Shown in pieces: positions 8,801 through 15,133 of a stretch of DNA of 48,365 nucleotides. Origin of the DNA: CAYOXX01 sp964408025. GTDB lineage: Bacteria > Acidobacteriota > DATKUA01. Made by a program: the position numbers and the translations under genes. The notes below the pieces were generated by a model, which had not been told where the DNA came from, made no database searches, and worked only from the letters and a program-made list of their open reading frames with translations. The stretch spans positions 1 through 48,365 of the forward strand of contig CAYOXX010000015.1 of NCBI GenBank assembly GCA_964408025.1, given 5' to 3'. Each line of letters begins with the position of its first letter. Positions within the stretch are counted from its first letter, which is position 1.

Positions 8801-8908
8801 GAAGCCCTAATGCCATACATGATCGGCGATATTGCCCGTCTCGCCCGCCAGCCGCTTATCAATTACTTGCGTGGCAAACCGGTTGATATTGTGTCGAAAC
8901 AGCCTTGA
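5807..8908 (+). CDS. FAD-binding and (Fe-S)-binding oxidoreductase (GlcD/GlpC-type fusion)
   Basis: A 1033-residue fusion, probably peripheral on the inner membrane, oxidising a 2-hydroxy acid or a similar donor and passing electrons through Fe-S centres. Residues ~45-230 are the PCMH-type FAD domain (LTPRGKSSSGYGG; GSTVGGWLAQGGVGIGSYE), and ~230-470 the FAD-oxidase C-domain ending DPRGIMNPGK. Two 4Fe-4S motifs follow (CSQCGYCVDEC near 513 and CTTCELCNLRC near 565). Two cysteine-rich CCG domains carry ENCCGTP (~685) and AHCCGSV (~815). The last ~100 residues are an unusual Met-Pro-rich tail with repeated LMP. The start has a GGAGAG site. Only 19 bases separate it from hgcA, so it is cotranscribed with hgcAB. 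The substrate is unknown; lactate, glycolate or heterodisulfide-type partners are possible. Confidence 0.85.
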   Translation: MSALGSQNRAFLFEKFRERVTFDSTERKLYSHDIAVTPSLIKPLIGSTVPNAIVQPQTEEELAELARWAARNCIPLTPRGKSSSGYGGVLPIKKGIVVDFYRMNQVVSIDTASHTATVQAGIVWEKLDRELEKQGLMLRLYPTSYPGSTVGGWLAQGGVGIGSYEAGWFRDNVVSARLVLADGTVKDHRGEDLELVADAEGITGLISEITLRVQPLENLEVVAIGCPDAHDNQQMLEAMIEKRLPIWSLVFINPRMAELKNKAPLREHAGHPAEERVLLPAAYITTIAFRARDAGEIMKELREITKPCQAEILPDKIARHEWQNRFRLMVVKRLGPSLVPAEVIVPLSALGDVMQEIENKVNQPIVKEGVVIREGPAGKPEVVILGFIPSDQRGFSYNFVFSLVLTIVKIAEKYGGRPYSTGLYFANKARKVLGTNKAAKLKKFKREVDPRGIMNPGKVLGGGMLGRAIGLASFFEPMIRPFGNYVITKIGERPSRPVRGIPADVAWYAYSCSQCGYCVDECDQFYGRGWESQSPRGKWYWLREFMEGRAQWNQQMVDTIIACTTCELCNLRCSAALPIEPAWMKLRGKLISDDKKLTFPPFEMMAAALHSQGNIWAGYRKDRSDWFPKDLLEKHGPGTKSRNVYFAGCTASYVERDIGIAGVRLLDTAGVDFTYLGTTENCCGTPMLVAGKWELFAETMKKNIDAVKATGADSVISSCPACDMMWRQVYPAWSEKIGIEYGIVAKHYTEVVAEKIKSGEFRFPESRKKSVTVTWHDSCHIGRASGVYDPPRDLIAAIPDAEFVEMSHNRENAHCCGSVLTLLKDPDVAASVGKTRLDEAVEAGAKMVLALCPCCQFQLRVSAEAKGIPIEIVDLARFASEALGYELPDPHPEVRAQWAVFKMMIELMTPQGFVNLMSTMWPEIIASMPFGMGRMMRFAGKLPGVLTLMKPLFPVLFPVLMPKMLEKLMPTLLERMAERIPMPDYMVEQMPELMPQVMEALMPYMIGDIARLARQPLINYLRGKPVDIVSKQP

Positions 8909-8927
8909 CCACAGAGAGAGCGCAAGA

Positions 8928-9938
8928 ATGACTGATTACTACCGCAGCGGAGCGGAACAACGCATCGGCAGGACAACCGCAACCCTGACCCTCTCCGACC
9001 AGCTTGGCCACCTGCAGGCCCGTTGGGGAATCAACCGCTCCGGCCGCCTGGTGGAGCCGGGACTCTACGCCCTCGGCGACCCGGGTGTCGATTCGCCCGT
9101 ATTTGCCAGCGCCAATTACGAACCGAGTTTCGACGCCCTGCGCTCAGCGCTGGACGGGAGGGACGCTTACATCATGGTGCTCGACACCAAAGGTATCAAC
9201 GTCTGGTGCGCCGCCGGCAAGGGCACCTTCGGCACTGACGAGCTGGTGCGGTCCGTTGAGGCGACCACACTCGGCGAGGTCGTTAAGCACCGCAAGCTGA
9301 TACTGCCGCATCTCGGCGCACCCGGAGTCGCCGCCCACGAGGTGAAAAAACGGACCGGATTCCTGATCGAGTATGGCCCGGTGCGGGCCGCCGATCTGCC
9401 TCGATACCTCGATTCGCGCCAGGCCACTCCCGAGATGCGCCGGGTTCAATTCGGCCTGCGCGACCGCCTGGCCGTCGTCCATGTCGAATTCGTGCACTCC
9501 ATACTGCCGATGCTGATCGCCGCGGCGGTGGCGTTTTTCATCGGCGGCCTGATCGCCGCGGCCGGCATTGCCGCCACCATCTTCGCCGGAGCCGTGTTCT
9601 TCCCCGTTTTGCTGCCCTGGCTGCCGACACGGGACTTCAGCTCCAAGGGTTTTGTCCTGGGCTGGATCGTTACGCTCCCGTTCGCCATCGCCGCATACCT
9701 GGCATCCGCCACGGTCCCGGTCTGGTTTAGACTCTGCTGGTCGCTCGTTTACCTGCTTCTCCTCCCGCCGCTGACCGCCTTCATTGCCTTGAACTTCACG
9801 GGATCGACCAGCTTCACCTCGAAGACCGGCGTGGTTCGTGAAATATTCAAGTACATCCCGATTATGGCGGTGTCGTTCGCTGCGGGCCTTATTCTAATGA
9901 TCGTTCTGCTGATCGTCAGACTCTCCGGAGGCGCGTGA
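8928..9938 (+). CDS. hgcA: Mercury methylation corrinoid protein HgcA
   Basis: Predicted membrane-bound corrinoid protein that transfers a methyl carbanion equivalent to Hg(II), giving methylmercury. Residues ~1-175 form the cytoplasmic corrinoid-binding domain related to the CFeSP large subunit. They contain the diagnostic cap-helix motif NVWCAAGKGTFGTDEL, whose Cys94 is the predicted lower axial ligand of cobalt. Residues ~185-335 contain about five membrane helices, the HgcA-specific C-terminal domain. The length of 336 fits the known family (~340). It starts 19 bases after the flavoprotein gene, with AGAGAG upstream, and its stop overlaps the hgcB start (TGATG), implying translational coupling. 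The motif and the partner gene make this call firm; activity itself is inferred from family knowledge. Confidence 0.96.
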   Translation: MTDYYRSGAEQRIGRTTATLTLSDQLGHLQARWGINRSGRLVEPGLYALGDPGVDSPVFASANYEPSFDALRSALDGRDAYIMVLDTKGINVWCAAGKGTFGTDELVRSVEATTLGEVVKHRKLILPHLGAPGVAAHEVKKRTGFLIEYGPVRAADLPRYLDSRQATPEMRRVQFGLRDRLAVVHVEFVHSILPMLIAAAVAFFIGGLIAAAGIAATIFAGAVFFPVLLPWLPTRDFSSKGFVLGWIVTLPFAIAAYLASATVPVWFRLCWSLVYLLLLPPLTAFIALNFTGSTSFTSKTGVVREIFKYIPIMAVSFAAGLILMIVLLIVRLSGGA

Positions 9939-10225
9939 TGGCAACCACTGTCGCCGTGAACACACTCCACTATGATCCCGCTCTGTGTTCAAACTGCGGA
10001 ATGTGCAGCACGGTATGCCCCCACGGCGTCTTCGCCACAGACGGCAAAGTTGCAAAGCTCGTCCGCTACGAAGCCTGCATGGAGTGCGGCGCCTGCATGA
10101 TGAACTGCCCCACGGGCGCCATCGAAGTGGACAGCGGCGTCGGCTGCGCGGCCGCCCTGATGTTCGCCGCCCTGACCGGCAGGAAGGAAGCCGCCTGCAA
10201 ACCCAGCGACGATCCATGCTGCTAA
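9938..10225 (+). CDS. hgcB: Mercury methylation ferredoxin HgcB
   Basis: A 95-residue 2[4Fe-4S] ferredoxin that is thought to reduce the HgcA cobalt to Co(I) and may deliver Hg(II). Two cluster motifs are present: CSNCGMCSTVCPHG (residues ~17-30) and the HgcB signature CMECGACMMNCPTG. Beyond the clusters are an extra Cys70 in GVGCAAAL and the terminal pair Cys94-Cys95 (DDPCC), the vicinal thiols typical of HgcB. The ATG at 9938 overlaps the hgcA TGA and has GGAGG six bases upstream. A GTG at 9935 would only add one residue. It is the last gene of the operon; 160 bases without an obvious gene follow. Confidence 0.96.
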   Translation: MATTVAVNTLHYDPALCSNCGMCSTVCPHGVFATDGKVAKLVRYEACMECGACMMNCPTGAIEVDSGVGCAAALMFAALTGRKEAACKPSDDPCC

Positions 10226-10387
10226 CCAGCCGCCATACATTGCCGCGCCGAATGATCCTCAGGGTCTTGTATGCCGGGCAGACCTTCAGTATCCTCCACT
10301 AGTTTTTTCACCTGAGCTTTTTGTAGCAACTCTGGAAAAGCAAGGATCTCGCCACTAGCGATCTTCGGAACGGAACAGGGGGAAACG

Positions 10388-12073
10388 ATGGCTCTCCACT
10401 CAATCCATAGACCGGTCTTGTCTATCGTTATCTTGTTCGCCGTAGTATGCGCGGCAACCGCCGATGAGCGCTCGGACCACGTGGACAAGCTCTTCAGCGA
10501 TTGGGACTCAACCCACTCGCCCGGCGCGGCGATTGCGGTCATCCGCGACGGCGAGATCATCTACGAGCGCGGCTACGGGATGGCCGACCTCGAGCACGGC
10601 GTGCCGATCGGGCCGGACTCAGTTTTCCGCATCGGCTCGACCTCGAAGCAGTTCACCGCCTTCTGCGTCGCCCTCCTCGCCCACGAAGACAGGATCTCTC
10701 TGGACGAGAGCATCGTCTCATACATCCCCGAGCTGCCCGAGGTCTACCGCCCCGTCACTGTGCGGCACCTGATCCACCACACCAGCGGCGTCCGCGACTA
10801 CCTCGAGCTGCAGGCGCTGGCGGGGGTGACCGACTACGACTTCTACACCGCTGAAGAGGCCCTCGAACTGCTTTCCCGGCAGCGGGCCTTAAACTTCCCT
10901 CCGGGCGAGGAATTCCTCTACTCCAACTCCGGCTACTTCCTCCTCGGCGTCATCGTCGAGCGGGTCTGCGGCAAGACGCTCGCCGAGTTCGCCCGCGAGC
11001 GCATCTTCGAGCCACTTGGTATGGGGAGCACACACTACCACGACGACCACACGCTCATCGTGCCGAACCGTGCCGACGGCTACTCCGAGTCGAGCGGCGA
11101 CGGCTACTACATCGACATGACCTACCTCGAGATCATCGGCGACGGCGCCGTCTTCACCACAGTAAGGGACATGGCCCTCTGGGACCGCGTTTTCTACGGC
11201 GGCTTCTATGACGACGAGCTGATCGAGACGACCCTCATGCCAGGCGCCCTCAACAGCGGGGAGAACCTCGACTACGCTTTCGGTCTGGGCGTTACCGACT
11301 ACCGTGGCCGAACGATGATAAGCCACGGCGGCGCCTTCGTCGGCTTCCGGGCCGACATGATCCGCTTTCCCGAGTTGCGCTTTTCGGTAATCTGCCTGGC
11401 CAACTGCAGCTCGATCAACCCGAGCGGACTCTGCACCGCCATCGCCGACATCTACCTGGAAGAGGTTCTGGAGCCGGAAGAGCAGCCGGAAAGCGCGGAG
11501 CCGGCCGCCGAACCCGAATTCATCGAGCTGCCTGAGGAATCTCTCCGCAGCCGAACTGGTATCTATCGACGTACGGAGTCGGGTATTATCCGCCGTGTAA
11601 TATTCGAGGACGGTGACCTGTGGTACGTCGGTCCCGGCTACCGTCTTAAATTCGCCCCGGTTAGCGAAATCCGTTTCGTGGCGCCTGATGATCGTGACGT
11701 AGAGATCATCTTCGGACCTGCGGGCGAGAACGGACAGAATTCCTTCCGAGTCTTCGTAAGAGGCGCGCACAGATCAACCTATCTCGAAATCGAGGTTTGC
11801 ATGCCCACTACGGCCGATCTGGAAGAATACGTGGGCACCTACTACAGCGAGGAGCTCGACGCGACCTACAGGGCGGTCGTCGAGGAGGGCAAGATCTACT
11901 TCAGGTTCCGCAACGCTCCCGACGAGCACCTGGAGCCGCTCGAGCGCGACGCATTCTGGCTCGCGGGCAGGAACATCACCTTCGTCAGAGACGATAGCGA
12001 CAACATATCCGGCTTCCGACTAGACTTCGCGCGCGTCAGGGGAATCGAGTTCGCCAGGGCCGAAGTGGAATAG
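10388..12073 (+). CDS. Secreted serine hydrolase, beta-lactamase/penicillin-binding fold (class C type)
   Basis: A 561-residue exported protein. The N-terminus has a signal peptide (hydrophobic core PVLSIVILFAVVCAA, likely cleavage near ATA-DE). The serine hydrolase domain spans ~30-360, with S84-T-S-K87 as the SxxK nucleophile motif, Y178-S-N, and H313-G-G replacing KTG, as in esterase/D-aminopeptidase-like members. The C-terminal ~180 residues form beta-rich repeats of the type found after such domains. Substrates could be D-amino acid peptides, beta-lactams or esters. The start has GGGGGAAACG upstream. It is convergent with the DUF4405 gene 14 bases away, and a hairpin at 12100-12126 may end both transcripts. 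Confidence 0.85.
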   Translation: MALHSIHRPVLSIVILFAVVCAATADERSDHVDKLFSDWDSTHSPGAAIAVIRDGEIIYERGYGMADLEHGVPIGPDSVFRIGSTSKQFTAFCVALLAHEDRISLDESIVSYIPELPEVYRPVTVRHLIHHTSGVRDYLELQALAGVTDYDFYTAEEALELLSRQRALNFPPGEEFLYSNSGYFLLGVIVERVCGKTLAEFARERIFEPLGMGSTHYHDDHTLIVPNRADGYSESSGDGYYIDMTYLEIIGDGAVFTTVRDMALWDRVFYGGFYDDELIETTLMPGALNSGENLDYAFGLGVTDYRGRTMISHGGAFVGFRADMIRFPELRFSVICLANCSSINPSGLCTAIADIYLEEVLEPEEQPESAEPAAEPEFIELPEESLRSRTGIYRRTESGIIRRVIFEDGDLWYVGPGYRLKFAPVSEIRFVAPDDRDVEIIFGPAGENGQNSFRVFVRGAHRSTYLEIEVCMPTTADLEEYVGTYYSEELDATYRAVVEEGKIYFRFRNAPDEHLEPLERDAFWLAGRNITFVRDDSDNISGFRLDFARVRGIEFARAEVE

Positions 12074-12087
12074 TCGCCTTCCACCGC

Positions 12088-12579
12088 CTATCGATTCTCA
12101 GCGGGGGGAGACGCTTCTCTCCCGCTATTGGCATTCCCGCCGTGACGCAAGCGGAGGCTGACTCCCTCTCCTCGCCCTGCGCCGCCGTGACCGCCGCCCC
12201 TCGCCTCCTCTACCTCCGGAGTGACGAACAGGAACGAAAGAATCAGCGCCGCGCACAGGACCGCGAAAAGCGTGCCAACGACCCTGCGCAGCGTCGAACC
12301 GCCGATCAGCCGCCGGTACATGGCCACGATTCGCTCCCAGTGCAGGATTATGTGCAGTGCCAGCAAGGCGAGTACGGTGAAGCCGATCACCAGGTGCACC
12401 GTTCCCCAGTCGTGCCGTTCCAGCCCGAGCCAGCTTAGCTCAACCTGGCGGCCGTAAATCGCCAAGCGCTGCGAGCCGGGCACCAGCACGTACTCTATCA
12501 GGAAGCCTATGCCGGCCATCGCCGATATCCCCAGCATCAGCAGTGCGTCTATGATGAAATTCAGCCTCGACTTGTCCAT
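12088..12579 (-). CDS. DUF4405-like membrane protein (cytochrome b-type helical bundle)
   Basis: A 163-residue integral membrane protein with helices at about residues 5-30, 60-82 and 97-118. Histidines in VHLVIGF and ALHIILHWERI are spaced like heme-binding or DUF4405 sites. The remaining C-terminus is Gly/Arg-rich and charged, probably disordered. The ATG at 12579 is taken because AGACAGG precedes it. An upstream in-frame extension to 12696 reads as low-complexity sequence and lacks a ribosome site. The 3' end contains the inverted repeat AGCGGG...CCCGCT at 12100-12126, which may act as a terminator for the convergent gene pair. Role in electron transfer is likely but unproven. Confidence 0.65.
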   Translation of the reverse strand: MDKSRLNFIIDALLMLGISAMAGIGFLIEYVLVPGSQRLAIYGRQVELSWLGLERHDWGTVHLVIGFTVLALLALHIILHWERIVAMYRRLIGGSTLRRVVGTLFAVLCAALILSFLFVTPEVEEARGGGHGGAGRGEGVSLRLRHGGNANSGREASPPAENR

Positions 12580-12713
12580 CGCAACCTGTCTCCCACTCTT
12601 TCCAGGACAACACGCGACCCCGTTTACATGGGTTGGGAATCCCCTAAACCTTACCTCATTCGTAGCCATTCTGCATCGGTAGCTCAGTTCTTTCAAATAG
12701 GAAAGAATCTATT

Positions 12714-13808
12714 TCAGAGCTGCCGCAGCTCGTGCAGCAGGCGGTCGATCATGGCGTCGGTGTGCGAAGAGAATACGGCGATTCTGATCGCCCCAACCTT
12801 CCCCACTCCGGCGTAGGATCTGATGTAGGCGACGACGATACCGCGCTCCATCAGCTCGGCCTGAATTCTTTCCATTCGCTCGGCGCCGCTGAGCGTCAGG
12901 CAGATGATCGGGACCGGCGTGTCGTCGGTTTCGAAGCCGAGATCGCGCAGGCCTGCCTTCAGCCTGTTAATGTTTTCGCGGAGCTTCGTCCGCAGTTCTG
13001 GGTGGGAGCTGACGATCTCCAGCGCTTTGGCCGTCGCGGCGGCGGCCGGAGCAGGCGGCGGGCTGGAACCGACGAATAATTTCGACGCCGAGCGTAAACG
13101 CTCAACCAGCTTTTCGCTGCCGGGGATGATGCCGCCGTGGCCTCCGAACGCCTTGCTCAGCGTGCCTGAGAAGTAGAGGCGCTCGCCTTGGAGCCCGAAG
13201 TGCTCGAATGTGCCGCGCCCGTGCTCGCCGAGGACTCCTACGGCGTGGGCGTCGTCGAGGCAAATTCCCGATCCCCGGTACGAGGCGAGCACCTCGAGAT
13301 ATTCGCCCACAGGCGATATGGCGCCGGAAACCGGAAAGACGCCGTCACAGATCACAAGCGGCCGCTGCCCCGGTGCCAACTCGTTTTTCAATTTCCCCGC
13401 CAGATCTGCTGCGTCCAGGTGGCGGAAAGTTCCTAAACGCCTGCCGCTCTGGCGGACGCCGTCGAAGACGCTGTAGTGAGCCAGCTCGTCGACGAAAAAG
13501 AGGTCGAATTCGTCGCACAGGCCCTGGGCCATTATCGTGTTGCCGCAGTAGCCGGAGACGAAGTAGAACGACGCCTCGGTAGCGAAGAACTCCGCCGCCC
13601 TGCGCTCGACTTCCAGCAGTGCGGGATTATCGCCGAAGCCGTTCCGGGAGGTGGCGCTGCCGATGCCGTACTTACGGGCCGCCTCGCAGCAGGCCTCGAC
13701 CACCTCCGGGTGGCCTTGCAGGCAGAAGTATCCGGTGCCGGCGAAGTAGGTGTACCTCTTGCCGTCGATTACCGTCTCCGCCCCCGGGGGGCTCTGCATC
13801 ACGTGCAT
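12714..13808 (-). CDS. PLP-dependent alpha-oxoamine synthase-like enzyme (AONS/KBL family)
   Basis: A 364-residue fold-type I PLP enzyme related to 8-amino-7-oxononanoate synthase and 2-amino-3-ketobutyrate CoA ligase. Such enzymes condense an amino acid with an acyl-CoA and release CO2. Visible are GSATSRNGFGDNP (~55-67), the pocket His in ELAHYSVFDG, DDAHAVGVLGEHGRG (the PLP-pyridine Asp) and the PLP lysine in SGTLSKAFGGHGG. The ATG at 13808 follows GTGAGG and begins 7 bases past the dipeptide epimerase stop, so it is the second gene of that operon. No other biotin genes are present; together with the epimerase partner this argues for peptide or cell-wall amino acid metabolism rather than biotin synthesis. 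Confidence 0.78.
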   Translation of the reverse strand: MHVMQSPPGAETVIDGKRYTYFAGTGYFCLQGHPEVVEACCEAARKYGIGSATSRNGFGDNPALLEVERRAAEFFATEASFYFVSGYCGNTIMAQGLCDEFDLFFVDELAHYSVFDGVRQSGRRLGTFRHLDAADLAGKLKNELAPGQRPLVICDGVFPVSGAISPVGEYLEVLASYRGSGICLDDAHAVGVLGEHGRGTFEHFGLQGERLYFSGTLSKAFGGHGGIIPGSEKLVERLRSASKLFVGSSPPPAPAAAATAKALEIVSSHPELRTKLRENINRLKAGLRDLGFETDDTPVPIICLTLSGAERMERIQAELMERGIVVAYIRSYAGVGKVGAIRIAVFSSHTDAMIDRLLHELRQL

Positions 13809-13815
13809 TTCGGCC

Positions 13816-14925
13816 TCACACGGTGAAGTGTTCCGCGTTGCTGAGGAAATCCGGGTCGACGTCAGCACCCAGGCCCGGCCCCTCGGGCAGCGTCACCTCG
13901 TCGCCGTCGTACTCGATGCCGCCGATAATCGGGTCGTCCGAGAGCAGCAGGGCTGTGTCGAGATCATAGAAGGTGATGTTGCGGCGCGCCGAGGCCAGGT
14001 GGGCCGTGGCGGTCAGGCCGAGCCGGCTCTCCATCATGCAGCCCACCATGCAGGCTTTGCCGCAGCTCTCGGCCACGGCGCAGATACCCAGCGCGTTGCG
14101 GATTCCTCCCGACTTGGCCAGCTTGATGTTCAGGTAGTCGCAGCACTCGCCGCGGCAGAGCTTGAAGGCGTCGCGGTGGTCGAAGACCGACTCGTCGGCC
14201 ATGATCGGGATCGTCGTCGCCTGCCTGACCAAACGCATCGCCTCATAATTCCAGTAGGCCACCGGCTGCTCGCAATACTGTACGCCCAGCGGTTCGAGCG
14301 CGCGCAGCGTCGCCACCGCGGTGGTGTAGTCCCAGCCCTGGTTGGCGTCGATACGGATCGGGATCTCCTCGCCCACCGCCTCGCGGATGGCACGCACGCG
14401 GGCCACATCCTCCTCCGTCGTGGTGCCCAACTTGACCTTTATCGCGCGGAAGCCGAGACCCAGAATCTCGCGCGCCTTGGCGGCCATGTAGTCGGGCTCC
14501 CCGAGGCCGATTGTCAGGTCGGTCACCAGCGTCCGCTTCTCGCCGCCCAACAGCGCGTAGAGGGGCAGGCCGGCAGCCTTGCCGAGCAGATCGTAGAGCG
14601 CCATGTCGAAGGCGGAGATGATGCTGGTGTTGTTCTTGAGGTAGCCCTCGAAGTCGCGGATGCGCTCCTCGACGGCCAGCGGATTCTTACCCTTGATCAG
14701 CAGCGCCAGGTCGCGGGCAGCGGCCAGGTCGATCGCCTGTGTTTCGCCGCACAACCGCCAGGTCGGGCTCGCCTCGCCGACGCCGTAGATACCGGCATCT
14801 GTATTGATCCTGACGAAGACGTTGGTGGCGCCAGTCGTCTCCATGATCGCGATCCGGAACGGCTCGTGCAGCGCCAGGTCCGCCTTGTAGATCTCCACCT
14901 CGGTGACCTTCATCCCCTTTGCCAT
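13816..14925 (-). CDS. Dipeptide epimerase (enolase superfamily, L-Ala-D/L-Glu epimerase type)
   Basis: A 369-residue muconate-lactonizing-subgroup enolase-superfamily enzyme expected to epimerise L-Ala-D-Glu or another dipeptide from murein. The catalytic acid-base lysine pair appears as KVKLG (~158), the Mg2+ ligands as IDANQGW (Asp), QYCEQP (Glu) and ADESVF (Asp), and the second catalytic lysine as NIKLAKSGG. An N-terminal capping domain covers residues 1-120. The ATG at 14925 has AAGGGAG six bases upstream; a GTG two codons earlier overlaps that site and is unlikely. It forms a two-gene operon with the AONS-like gene. Together with the nearby secreted penicillin-binding-fold hydrolase this suggests murein peptide salvage. 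Confidence 0.87.
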   Translation of the reverse strand: MAKGMKVTEVEIYKADLALHEPFRIAIMETTGATNVFVRINTDAGIYGVGEASPTWRLCGETQAIDLAAARDLALLIKGKNPLAVEERIRDFEGYLKNNTSIISAFDMALYDLLGKAAGLPLYALLGGEKRTLVTDLTIGLGEPDYMAAKAREILGLGFRAIKVKLGTTTEEDVARVRAIREAVGEEIPIRIDANQGWDYTTAVATLRALEPLGVQYCEQPVAYWNYEAMRLVRQATTIPIMADESVFDHRDAFKLCRGECCDYLNIKLAKSGGIRNALGICAVAESCGKACMVGCMMESRLGLTATAHLASARRNITFYDLDTALLLSDDPIIGGIEYDGDEVTLPEGPGLGADVDPDFLSNAEHFTV

Positions 14926-15133
14926 GATCACTCCCTTCTCGGCGCGGCGCTCGCCCGCCCCCGCCCTTTTCGGACGGGAGTGCCGATGTCGTGGTTGGCT
15001 GAAGCGTTGTATACGCTGGATTCATTATCGCAAGTTGTGGATTCCCTACACCCCGCGGAAATACTGCTGCGGATATTAAAAAGGATAGCACCATCGGGTT
15101 ATCGACGACACAGGAATCCCGCTATGGGGCTGT

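Noticed and set aside
10226..10387. A further hgc-associated gene or a metal-resistance gene after hgcB
   Set aside because: This 160-base gap has no credible frame; the next gene is an unrelated secreted hydrolase.
12714..13808. Biotin synthesis gene bioF
   Set aside because: The family fits, but no other biotin gene is present and the operon partner is a dipeptide epimerase, so the specific name is not justified.
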